DNA of 64,000 bases from Corticium candelabrum (Eukaryota; Porifera; Homoscleromorpha; Homosclerophorida; Plakinidae): positions 7,752,491 to 7,816,490 of the forward strand of contig NC_085087.1 in the NCBI RefSeq assembly GCF_963422355.1, written 5' to 3'. This document shows, piece by piece, positions 23,340 to 56,862 of the stretch. The notes below the pieces were generated by a model, which worked only from the letters and a program-made list of their open reading frames with translations, was not told the origin of the DNA and did not search any database. The translations under genes were made by a program, and so were the position numbers. Every line of letters begins with the position of its first letter. Positions within the stretch are counted from its first letter, which is position 1.

Positions 23340-24850
23340 AACACTACACAAGTGTTGGAACGTATGAAAGTCAGTTGCAGCTATGCAGTAGCTGCAAGCA
23401 ACAATAATGTATATACATTTTAAAATTTAGTACGTTTGCTCTATGACATACACTGGTATGGGGTGTTAAAGCATTTAGCAACAGCAATAAGAATGGAAAA
23501 AAAGAGCTCATCTCGTCAAACCGACAGGATCAAGAACCTTCCAGGATTTTGAAGAGGGCCAAACCACACCCATAGCAAAACCACACCCGCCAAGTTTTGT
23601 AAAATATATACATAATTTTTATATTTATTAGTCAAAAGTTATGAGATAAAATGCATCTAGAAGCTTAAGGAGTCTTACCCTTGACTCGAGCCAGTCTCTC
23701 TCCACCTTTGTCATTCCCCGACAAAGATTGACAAAATGACGAAGGCGGGATGCCACATGTGCAGATTCTATCAGGCTAAGAAACTAATATTCTTGATGTC
23801 AAATCAGTCATCAGCCTTTTACATCCAATCACCTTTTACGCCATCGCAATTAAGAGCATACTGTGTTATACTAGCAAGTTAACAGCAAATGGCCCTCTCC
23901 CTGGATGGCCACTGCCTAAATAAGACGAATACAATCTTTAGAAAACCCTAACAGCCAAAATAGTCTGTCTGCCTGCCTGCTGTTCGCCCCTTGAAGTCAA
24001 ATTTGCTTACACAGCCTTTAAAAACATTTGATTTAATTTTGTTTATATTAACAAAATAGAAGTAAAAACATGCATTAGTTCACGTGACATCATCACTGTT
24101 GACTTTGGACGTTTAGTTAAAGAAATGGACGGGGCTGATATATACGCGTAGTCGCCACATATTGAAACTGTAGGAGTTTGTCAACTATTACATCTGCTGG
24201 ACACAAGTGGTAGTCTCGACGCTAGGCCATCTTCGCCTTAGGTGGTGGAGTAAAGCGCTCGATTATACCTAGGGTTCACACGACTGGAAACGAAGTTGCC
24301 ACCCTAAGGCAGGGGTTTCCCCAGGAATTAATAACAGCATTTTATTAATATTAATTAGCCACCGAGATCTTATCTTAAACAGAAGAAGTAACTTTAATTA
24401 ATTAATGATTGTCAGACTTATTGGTGTCGTCACTGACATAAATGTCATGATAGCGTGGTAGAAACACATGCCACATGGATAGTCACTAGGTCAAGGTGAT
24501 ATGCATTACTGTCTTTTAGCACAACACAACAAATTCATAGGAGAGTCTGGTGGGTACAGATCTTTGCTAACAGTACCCACCCTAAAGCCACTGTAGGATA
24601 TGGAAGACATGTCACACCTGCTTGAAGACCTGAACTGATTGGACTGCTGTCAGAGTATGAACTTATCATGGGATGTACTGTTGTAGTCAGAGGTGATAAG
24701 AGATCCTGTACCGCTTACTATGCATACTAGTAGTCCTAAATACTGTAAAATTTTATATTGTTATTTCAGTTGAGTGGTTACACTCTGTAAATCGATCTGT
24801 TCGAGTACACTAAACAAGAATGATAAAGACGTCACACATAGTAAACAGTT
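23340..24850. other. Intergenic, nothing recognised
   Basis: No exon, RNA gene or complete transposon end found. A short hairpin (gccttaggtgg and its complement) lies at 24234-24323. Confidence 0.5.
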
Positions 24851-24856
24851 ACCTCA

Positions 24857-25170
24857 AATGAGGGTTGACAATGAAAGCAAAAGTTACTTGACTACACAAC
24901 ACGTAATTATCTGCCCAAATCTACTTGATGGCAGACAAGCACCTAGTTATCTACAAGATTATGTGTACAAGGTCGCGTTGAAGAAATGCCAATTACAAAG
25001 CTGTGGGTGTGGTGAGCTGGGACTAATGTCAGGTCAACGCGTGACAGACTTGTAACCCTGTGGATAATTGGATGCTGCTCTGCCATCAAGTAATTACGCT
25101 TTGGGCAGATAAAATTACGTGCTGTGTCGTCAAGTAACTTTTGGCATTCCTTATCAACCATCATTTGAGA
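24857..25170. repeat. Inverted repeat, arms ~130-150 bp
   Basis: Left arm about 24857-24995, right arm about 25030-25170. They share gttacttga, acacgtaatt, tctgccc and aatgccaattac-type blocks in inverted orientation. Both arms translate into weakly related peptides (MRVDNESKSYLTTQH and MVDKECQKLLDDTAR), so this may be a head-to-head pair of decayed retroelement pieces. Identity not resolved. Confidence 0.5.
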
Positions 25171-25553
25171 TACAGTCATCACATCATTTGAGATACAGTC
25201 ATCACCATAGCGCCATCACCACAGAGGGGCGAGGCGCCTTGCCGCGCTATAGGGAAACCCCTGTAAGGCAAAGATGGCCTAGCGTTGAGACTATAAAAGT
25301 GGCACATGCAACTAACCACCATTTAAGACATTTCAAAAGAACCACAAGTCAATTGAATGAGCACAAAGCAGACCACCAACAGTGGCCATCGTTTTCTAAC
25401 CCGACAGACACATCACACACTACTATCCCACAATAACAAAGACTAGATGAGTTTAAGTCTATCAACAAAAGCTACAGGACAATACAACAACAACACACGA
25501 CTACTGATTAGTCATCTGAATTCTGTCACACACACACACAACTATCTTGTCAA

Positions 25554-46286
<20,733 letters not shown>

Positions 46287-47056
46287 GTTGTTTGTTGTTT
46301 ATCCTACGATGGACGAGTTGGCGATAGACAGAAGCTTGAAAAAGCGCAGGAAACGCCCAACAAAGAGGAAATGATAGGAGAGCCGGTCGCAGAGCGGACG
46401 ACTACTAGATAGAACGTCCCTCGTTGTCGCTAATCAAAACGGAGCTCAAAATCGCAGGTAGACACACAAAACATCAATCAGACACCATCATCGACACATG
46501 AGTAACAAACATGCGCAGTAGAAGTTGCCTCGAAGTCCTTCCACTCGCGCCTTAATATTTCACGTGCTTCTTGAAATAAATTACTGACTAATTCTATATT
46601 TGCAATAGTTGTAAAAATAACTTTTACTGATTGAAAGTTTTTTATTTAATTGGCCACACTTTGTAGTTTACATTATAGAATTACCTTGCTGTGTTGTGGC
46701 TCTTTGCATGATTACAACTAAGAAAAAATCTAGAAACATTGCTCTCTACGTATTTGTAAGTATCTAATTTTTTACATATTGTTTTTAGTGCACTGCATTC
46801 AATGTCTCTCATTTAGCCTTTAGCAACACAATAGACTGATTCACTATTCTCTAGACTCTAGTATGCATGCATCTACTAAAAATATCTTTGTTGCTACATG
46901 CCTAAAGCATCTAAAATATATTTAATATTTTTGTTGCCGAGCGTAGTTAATATAATAAAATCAATAAACTAATTATTAAATATTATATAATTTTATATAG
47001 GTGCAAGTGTAAATATTACTAGTAATTGAAGCTGTGTTTACATCGTCGCTTCCACA
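46287..47056. other. Upstream region of the TTC3-like gene
   Basis: No exon seen. The first 250 bp should contain the TTC3-like promoter but show no TATA box. 46600-47040 is AT-rich. The missing first exons of the downstream + strand GCC-repeat gene could lie here; I could not identify them. Confidence 0.4.
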
Positions 47057-47116
47057 TAGTCTCGCGTAGCCAGACCCCTTTCCACCGCGTCCTCCCCAGC
47101 AAAATGGGCGAGACTA
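47057..47116. mobile_element. 60-bp miniature MULE element
   Basis: Starts TAGTCTCGCGTAGCCAGACC, identical to the terminus of the 8.4-kb MULE, and ends GGGCGAGACTA. GCTTCCACA (47048-47056) and GCTTCTACA (47117-47125) flank it, a 9-bp target duplication with one change. Confidence 0.8.
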
Positions 47117-47614
47117 GCTTCTACAGCTATGAGGCTTCAAAGTCCTGAACACCATGTACGCTAGGAGGAGTAATTGTCGCGAAGAATTATGAATATACAC
47201 GCTATTTTCTTTCTAGACGTGCTACCTTTAAATTGTATCTAAACTCCTACATAGCGACTGTCGTTTCGCGTGCCGCAAAGTCCGTAGTCGTAAAATAGTT
47301 ATCGTATACGGGACATAAAATCTCTACTGGTTACGTAATGTTAGATTCCCGTATAATTATCGTAAAACCAAGAAAGCGATCGATTTCGGGTCAGTAATTG
47401 TAGACAGGTGAGTTCTGTTGTTTATTTCCGACAAGTCCTAACAATCGCAAACATGAATTACACTGTTCTGGTAATAAAACTCTCAAGAAGTTTCGCGCCT
47501 AGGATTGGCTGTTCGTCCATTGTCTTTGGTTGCCACAAACGACATAAAGGAATTAATGTTTCGTGATTGAAGAAAACTGGAGACTCGCATCTGAGCGAAG
47601 AACTGAAAGAAATG

Positions 47615-48308
47615 GTCACAAACTCAATTAGCTTACATCTATCTAATGTGTGACCCAGCAGATTCTGTATCACGCCCAAGCTTCCGAACAGCGCATGGTG
47701 ACTCTCCACGGTGAGTGATTCACCACGTTCACGCTATCCAAATCTCAAGACGACTTCAGCATGTGGAAAGGTGAGTGTATTCCTAGATAAGTTATTGTCC
47801 TACTCGCGTAGACTGGCGAGCCTGCCAAGTCTAGTTACAGCGATCCGGACAGCGCGTGTAATTCACTCGTTGTTTCGTCGCACATCCGCTATCTGCACGG
47901 CCCTTGCTAGTGCACAGACTCTAATGGCCAGTAGGGCGCGCAATGGCAACAAGAGACACATTGACGTGGAATTGCAGTCCGCTCTCCGTGTTTTCAATTA
48001 TGATGACTTTCGGGAGAGTAAACTGGAAGTCTCCAGGGCCATTCTAGGGGGAAAAGACATCTTTGTCCGCACAAACAACGAGTGAACTACACGTGGAGTC
48101 CGGATCGCTGTAACTAGACTTGGCAGGTTCGCCAGTCTACGCGAGTAGGACAATAACTTAGCTAGGAATACACTCACCTTTCACATGCTGAAGCCGTCTT
48201 GAGATTTGGATAGCGTGAACGTGGTGAATCACTCACCGTGGAGAGTCACCATGCGCTGTTCGGAAGCTTGGGCGTGATACAGAATCTGCTGGGTCACACA
48301 TTAGATAG
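47615..48308. mobile_element. Palindromic element with a helicase-like core, split by the MULE
   Basis: Left arm 47615-47850. Its inverted partner is 48098-48308 and resumes after the MULE at 56765-56788, so the original element was about 720 bp with arms of about 235 bp. The 247-bp core (47851-48097) carries a captured coding fragment. No transposase and no clear target duplication at its own ends. Confidence 0.75.
47851..48085 (+). pseudogene. RecQ-type helicase N-terminal fragment
   Basis: The frame reads through VFNYDDFRESKLEVSRAIL then GGKDIFV, the segment just before the Walker A box of RecQ-like helicases (FGYDxFRxxQxEVI-type). It stops before any GxGKS motif. It lies exactly in the core of the palindromic element and looks like a captured gene piece. 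The assignment rests on one motif. Confidence 0.5.
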
Positions 48309-49093
48309 TAGTCTCGCGTAGCCAGACCCCTTTCCGCCGCGGCCTCCCCGGGCGAATTTTTTTGGGGACACCCTTTCGACTTAGCCGCTGGAGCGAACAG
48401 TGCGCTGGTAGTACGAGGCTAGCGGCGCGGCCTTTGATTCTTGGTAGTCAATGGACATGTTACAACCGTGATTTCGACATAAACGAAGTGCTGCGTTTTT
48501 GCGCATCTCTCGAACAGTAACCTGCACCGTTTATTCAAAGGGAGCCCCAGTTTTGAACATCGTCTGCTGAACGTTGTTTTCTCTGTGCAAATCGACTTCA
48601 AATAGATTGGACGGCAGGTAAAGTGATTTCTAAATTACTATGAATTGCGATTAAACATTTTTTATTATTTCTAAAGTCTTTTTTGGGTGCATATAGCTAT
48701 GCACGTTGCCTCGATTGAATTGTACGGCAATATTTACGCTGTTACATACACTGCATACATCAAATTGTGTACTATTTATTGCAAATCTATTTTCTGTGTG
48801 CAATCATATAATATGCAATTAATAATACAATTATATAATACAAACTACTACTACCACAAATTTACTAACACATAAACATTATCTAGTTGAAATGACAGCA
48901 TTGATATATTTTAAGCATTACTTAGTTGGCATAAACACGTACGTAAAATAATGTATAGACGTTTCAATAATCATGACAAATCAGATGTTGGATATATATG
49001 CCTTTTACAAACTGACATTATATTTGAAATACATATCATGCCATTGGTTGTTATATAATTGGTGACATGAATGACAGTTGTATATGTAATTAG

Positions 49094-49163
<70 letters not shown>

Positions 49164-49437
49164 ATTGTGTGTGTTAATTGTGTGTGCATACTTTACCTAC
49201 TTGAAGTACGAGCAACATAACTAGAACATAATCAATATTTGGTAAAGATCAAATGGTTGAAATGAAGACGAAGATCAATACTTAGTTTATGCAGCAAATG
49301 TTAGGCAAACTCAACTTTGACATACTAGAATTATTAGTTTGTAGATGGTAATATTTTATTATATGATCTACACAGCTGATCAACTGAAACTCTTTTTTAG
49401 TTAATCTAGATTATTTAGTTATGTGGTGTTTATTGTT
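48309..49437. repeat. MULE left terminal inverted repeat
   Basis: About 1.13 kb, reverse complement of 55583-56755. Contains a TG microsatellite at 49095-49160, which is longer (as CA) in the other arm at 55857-55960. Small differences occur in the first 60 bp and in the repeat length. Similarity stops after ggtgtttattgt. Confidence 0.9.
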
Positions 49438-50163
49438 GCTGTCGACGATGTGACAGTGGAAATAATTTAATTGGAAAATTATTGCTGCGGCTAGTCTTTT
49501 ACAAACATTGATTTATTAAGTGCCTATCTGTTTTGTATATCAATATGCATGCAAGTGTTTTGACTTTATGTGTTGACTTATTTTTGCAGTGACACTATTA
49601 GTTAATTTTCGTTATCATGCAACAACAGTTTGTAGATGTTATAGATACTAAGAAATAAGTTGAACAATTAATTGAACAGAGTTGTTTGATTATCTGTTTT
49701 TGTTTTTGTTTGTCTGATCATCTATTTATATCTGTTTGTTTGTCTGTTTATCTATTTGTTATTACATATGTTCTTATTGATTGGTTCTATAGTTTATATG
49801 TATAGGCTAAATAATATGATCTAAACTAATTAGTTAGCTTTATAAATTATTGTATCTTGGGGCAATTCCTTGGTAGTTCTGTAGGTTTGTTCTTTTTTGG
49901 ATCAAGGACGTACCTTGGGGTATTTTGCTGCAGCAATGGATTTCAGTATACTTTGACACATAATTTATGTCATCAAGACTCATGTCACAAACAATTGGTT
50001 ATTCATAATACATAGTAACAAGAGGTGTGATCAACTATGCAGTTTACATTGTGCAAGTTAGTGGTCCAAGTAAGTACTGAATATTTCTTTTGCATGTCTT
50101 CATAACTGTGCTTAATTAATTAAGATAATATTATACTGGCAGGTTGAGAGAGTAGTGAACAGT
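49438..50163. other. MULE interior, 3' of the transposase gene
   Basis: AT-rich, with no second ORF or exon seen. Presumably the 3'UTR and spacer of the - strand gene. Confidence 0.5.
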
Positions 50164-53100
50164 CTACCATCTTCCTGCATTTTGTTGACCTTTGGAGATA
50201 CTGTCTTTCAAAGAGTGAGGTCTTTTAATTGAGTTGTTTTTTAGTTGAACTGGTATAAAATACCTGTCATCTTTTTCAGTCTCTTTTTGATTTTTAGTGA
50301 CAGCTGCAGGGGCTCGTCCAGGAGCTGCTGCTGCTTTCCCTCTGTGTATTGATTTTCTTCTTCCAGCTGATTTGGCTTGAATAGGGATCCTCCTACCTCG
50401 CCGCAAAACTCCGTAATTCTTTCGGGTGACACTGCCCCCAAAGCACCAACCGAATTTATGGAAAGCTGTAATCAGATGAGAATTTGTGGATTTGGTGGAT
50501 AGTTTATTGTATGTTGTAGTAAACTTTTCTATGCTTTGCTGGAACATAACATCAGCCCTCAGTTGCTTTTTAATATCTTCGGATATTAAGTCAACTACCT
50601 GACAGAGTTGGTCTTGTTGCTGTGTTTCTTGTTTTAGAGAGACAGTGGTATCAGAATCATGCTCTTTGTTGCACTGCTTTGTGTCATCATCTACACACCA
50701 TTGTGGCTGTAGATATTCTGATTGTGCATACCAGCCAGTTGAAATGTAGTGCTGCTGCTGCTTCTCCTGCTGCTGTGTTGGTGATGGTGGTGGCTCGCAT
50801 GATTTCTTTGTTGTGTCAACTGGCTTACTGATTAGCGTATAGAAGGACAAATCTTGTACACATTCCTTGCCATATGCAATGTATGCCAACTTCCATTTGT
50901 CTTCAGGGTTGAGAGCAGGAATGCAGTTTACTGTTGTGCACCCAAAGTGCAACACAACTGCTGCTTGGTGACTACACGGTGATCCATCTTGACCTCTTGG
51001 GCACATGCAAACTCCTATTTTCATGTCAGTGTAATAAGCAACTCCTCTTTCAGTCTTGCTTGGCACCAAAAAGCTTTCTTTTGCGATCTGCTTTATGGTT
51101 ACTTTAGCATATGCTTTAGCATTTACGCCTTGATACCGAAGTGAAATATAGCGGTCAACTCGACTGTGGGCTACACTGAGCAGTTTACTCTGGTAATACC
51201 GTTCCATTATTTCAGTTATGAAATAGAATATCTGTACCAAGTTGTATGCTTTCACTCGACTGAAAATGAGCTCTTTCAGGATCCTCATTCCAGCTTCTGC
51301 ATAGTTGTTAGTATGATTTCCTCTAATAAGAATCGTTCTACGATAGCAGTGCGCCCATTCTCTTCGTCTAGCCCTCAGTGACTGCATGTGACTATAAAAC
51401 TTAGGATATTTCTTTACTTCAGGGCTTTGAAGGAAACTGTTGTAGTGTTTCTGTAGCTCAGTTTCTGTATTAGTGTAAACTAATTTCTTGACTTTTTCAA
51501 TAAGGATGGTACGATCATTTTTAAAAATTTGGTTTTTACTATCATATAGCCAGGTCCACCTGCGTTGAAGAAAATGAAATGTGCATAGAAGGAGATTTGC
51601 TGTTGGCCAGAAATTGTGAAGAGCTTCTCGCTCTGTATGGCTGTCATCGGTCATAACAATAGTGGGACCATGTTTCACTCCTTTGCCATTGAATGCCTCC
51701 TCAGGCAAAACTTCTCCTAACAACTCCAGTCCACGATGTATGGTTGTCGCCTGCTCATCTGAAGTGACAATCACACCTAGAGGGATACCAGAAGTAGGTG
51801 TGCTAGTTGACATAATGAATACAGATGAATTATAGCGATCTAGTGAGGAAGTTGCATCAATAAACACCATTTCTCTGGCTTGTTTGATGTTGTTGTGGGC
51901 TCTGGACATAAGTGGTGTACAGATTGCTAGAACCATTGGCTGATGTTTCTGCTTTCTTTTACACAACTTGACTTTTTTTCTTGGTGGTGGTGAGATGTCG
52001 TCATCACTGTTAGAAGATGTGCCACTTTTTGCTTTGTTCAAGCATGGATTTTCATAGACCTGAAGTTTGGCTGTTCCACCTTGTTGTTGGTTGTTTTCAT
52101 TGTAGATATCAATTTCAGTTTGAAGCTGAAAAAACATGTCTGGCCCATTCTCTTCACCCATTTCCTTCTTTCTCCATTGCTCATGCAATCTGCTGTAGTC
52201 CTGTACTGATGGATTTATGGCCCTGTCTGCTAGTACACGTTGAACATCTTGCTCGTTTTCAGCACAGGAAATCATCAGGTTGGTTTCATGAGCGTGCCGA
52301 GCTGATGCTGCACTATGCCCCTTAGAGAAAAGAGTAAAAATTTCCTGCTTTGTGGCATCATCTACAGATCGAAAACTCAACGCATGCGCTGAGTGTATAG
52401 GATGGTTGTGAATAAAATTCAACTTCAAGATTGTCATGTGTGACAGGACATTTTTATCTGCTGTACAAACTTGCTTCTTGGTAGGTTTCATGATGGTTAA
52501 AGTCAACTTTGAAGGACATTCTGTTTTTTTGCTTCTCATTCCTGCAATGAGAGATCTTCTCTGTCCTTTTCTCTCAACTCGAAGATGTGCCTGTTTTTGC
52601 TTGTGACTTAATGATTTTCTGTGATGCTGACAATGCATGTGGAATTTTGCCACAAGGCGTTTGAAAGCAATTTTCTTTGTTCTTGTTGTTCTGTATGTGC
52701 ACTTGCTGTGACACATGAATTGTTTTAGCCATTGCTCTGCATCGGCTTTAGTTGCTAAATTAATTCGTAGAGTGGCAGAAAACTGGGGACTATCAAGACA
52801 GTGTTGCTCAGATACTTTGAATTCATCTATCACATATGTGTATTTATTGGATTGTGGTACAACAGCTCTCAATTGTTCTGGGCAATCATTTCTGTTTAGG
52901 ACAGAATAGCAATTTCTATTGCCGGAGGAGACTCTTTCCACAGTGTTGTTTTCAAAATCCGAATCTGAATCTGTGCTTAGATTTGACTGGCAGGTTGGAA
53001 TGAGCGATTGTTTGATTGTGGGTTGACATTCATTGTTTTTGGACTCAGTTATGGGTGCCAAGTCAGTGCTGTTGGTTATTTCTACATGTGTTGATATGGA

Positions 53101-53697
53101 TTCATTGGAGTCAGCTGCTGTCTTTGACTTGCACACGTCTGTTAGTTCTGACTGAATCCGACAACGAATCTGGGGAATGTCAGCCTGTAGTAACAAAGCC
53201 AATAAAGTACGAGTACTTACTAACTGTACAAACTGTTCTAGATATATCATTCAGGTTTTCTAAGTGGTTCTATAAATAGAATGTTTGAGTTTCTTAGTAT
53301 CAGTAGTAAGCTGTTGAATGTTAATTAATTAATGGATATATAAATTAACAATCATGTACCTGACTGAAGTCCATGTCTCTTCTGTGAACCACGCAATAGG
53401 CATACTGAATAGATAAAATTAAATTGTGACTAGTTTAGAACAAGTCAGACCAAGTAGCTTGTAATACCTGGAGAAGAAACACCCCACAGTCATTACCGTT
53501 CTGCTGTTGAGGTATTTCCTGTATTAGCATAAGTCATAAGAAAGTATGAATAACAGAATAATGTCTTTGTGTATATTGCATTTATTTATAGATTACAATG
53601 GTAATCATGCTACATAACAACACTAACTAATGTCAGTTGTTTGCACACCGTGGTCTTTGAACTGTTTATTGGATTTAATGATGAACACACACATATG

Positions 53698-53789
<92 letters not shown>

Positions 53790-54926
53790 TTCACAATACA
53801 CTAACTGCATTCACGACATTGCATCTCAAAGGAGGACTCTTTGTTGGCCAGAACTTGTCTAACAGTTTCAAGGCCACTATTAAGTTAAAAGTTGACCTGT
53901 TATATACAATGCATACCTATATTTGCAGCTAGTAAGAGCCAATGATAGTGGGCAGATATTATCTGTGTTGAGATTGAGTAACTGTAAGAGGTTTTTCATT
54001 ACGATTTGATTAGAATTGAGCATTAATTAGCTGAGGGTAATAAGTCATTAATTGTCTTATATGGCTAGCTGCATGTGACCTATTCGAACATGCACTCTTT
54101 AAATGTTCAGGTTTATATAGTAGTGAATATAATAGATCTTACACTGGTATTGATAGTCTTCCACTCTGTCCAGTCAATCTGTATTGTACGTCTCAACATA
54201 CTTTGTCGTGACAAATACTGCCTGCAATTGTTCAAAATTAAGATAACAATTATGATCTAACAGTTAGTGATTATGTTGTGAATGTGTTTACTTACTTCAT
54301 CTGACTGAAACTGTCTGTAGCATCATACAATCCTCTAATTGAATCATAATAAGTCATAGTCTTTTCTCTATTATTTACTACCTGTATACAAAAGTTGATT
54401 TAGGGTATAAATAATGGTTTAAGCGGGTGAGTGGGCCACACCAGAAGTGTCCAGTGGATGTTGCCTTCATTGATAGGTACTATTAGCAACTCGACATCAA
54501 AAATATCTGCCTACATTTTGAAGATTTGCAGGTAAAAATGCATTCATGTATTTCAATTGCAGCTTTCTTCACCTTTTTGTACCAGCTGTCAACAGACTTG
54601 ATGCCTTTATTTCTAATTGTGGTAAAGAAGTGAGTGCTCAAGACCTCGAAGTTCTTCAGATTTCGATTCTGCACCAGGCAAACGATCCAGCACATGTCAG
54701 AAATAGAAAAATCTAGATAAAGCTAAACTACTTTTTGTAAATCTTTTCCAGAGTGGCTCTTCAAGAAACACAGATAAGCTTCAATGACCTACACCATTTC
54801 AATTTTAGTATTTTTGTACATTTGAGAATTTGTACACATTGGCGTCAGACTTACACTATCATTTAGCCAATTATCGTCATTCAACAGCTGGAGATCTCGG
54901 CTATTTAAGGTACCGTGGTGTTCCAT
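50164..54926 (-). CDS. Ulp1 (C48) protease-MULE transposase fusion protein
   Basis: Nine exons join in phase into about 1,191 residues: 54855-54926, 54732-54788, 54573-54668, 54442-54510, 54296-54381, 54143-54221, 53468-53518, 53360-53404 and 50164-53184. ATG (MEHHGTLNSRDLQLL) was chosen as the first in-frame Met. Residues about 1-205 are an Ulp1/SENP fold: DDNWLNDS, His in NIHWTLL, Asp in TYYDSIRG, Gln and Cys in QQNGNDCGVFLLQYA, end FSQ|ADIPQIR. Then a zinc-finger region (C2-HNH, about 408-445), basic PPPRKKVKLCKRKQK, MULE catalytic motifs MVFIDATSSLD (about 628) and IVMTDDSHTE (about 698), LLCTFHFLQRRW, Glu in NNYAEAG (about 815), and SWIM finger CMCPRGQDGSPCSH (about 911). All expected catalytic residues are present. 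Predicted nuclear DDE transposase with a deSUMOylase-like domain. The protease function is inference. Confidence 0.85.
53700..53787. repeat. (CA)n microsatellite
   Basis: CA run in the intron between exons 6 and 7 of the MULE gene. Confidence 0.95.
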
Positions 54927-55582
54927 GTTACACGGAGACAAGCAGGTTGTTTTGACACCTCCACGGAAGCCCGCCAAAATGCTTATGCCACGCCCTCATG
55001 CCTCGTGATTTTGCACTACGCCGCAAGCGCACACTGCTAGATTTCAAATTCTGACGCAAAAAGAAACCGCAAGTGCACACTCTAGTTACAAAGATAGAGA
55101 CTTAAGTAAATTAGAGATCTACAAAAATTAGCTGAATACACACTAGTCAATAAACACTACAATAAACTCAGCCAGTCAACCTCCGTATTTATTGACATTC
55201 TATTAGAACATACATTAACATGTGCTATCCATTGTCCTCAAACAACTATAGCTGAATTTATCTCCACCCATGTAAACAGTATGGGTGAAAATTCTTGTTG
55301 CTATTCCTGAGCTGCAAAATTAAAGGCCTCCTGCAGAATCAACATATAAGATCAAGCCATCTGCACCATTCTGTCAACAAACAATTACAGTAAAAGTCAA
55401 AATAAATTGCGTATGGTTATATTATATAACGTGCAAACTATAACAGTTTACAAAATTTAATTTGATCAGCAGTATATATTGATATACAAAACAGATACAC
55501 ATTCCTTAAATTTGTTTCCATGTATGTAGATATTAAGAACTCCACCCCAATACTCACTGTCTCACAACAAACACCATAAACT
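54927..55582. promoter_or_regulatory. MULE region upstream of the fusion gene
   Basis: Lies between the first exon and the right terminal repeat, so it should hold the promoter and 5'UTR of the - strand gene. No TATA box or other exon is evident. The frame stays open upstream of the ATG to at least 54977, so an extra 5' exon is possible. Confidence 0.4.
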
Positions 55583-56755
<1,173 letters not shown>

Positions 56756-56862
56756 ATTAGATAGATGTAAGCTAATTGAGTTTGTGACGTAAGTTGGCTC
56801 CTTGTGCCATTAATTAATTAGCAAAAACTATGCTGTCTGATTGTGTGTCCATTCTCTTACAG

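Noticed and set aside
24171..24310. tRNA or SINE near 24.2 kb
   Set aside because: Only a partial hairpin is present; no credible A and B boxes at proper spacing.
48419..48875. Short frames conserved in both MULE arms (60 and 62 residues)
   Set aside because: Their identity reflects recent inverted repeats rather than coding constraint. They lack domains and lie in terminal repeats.
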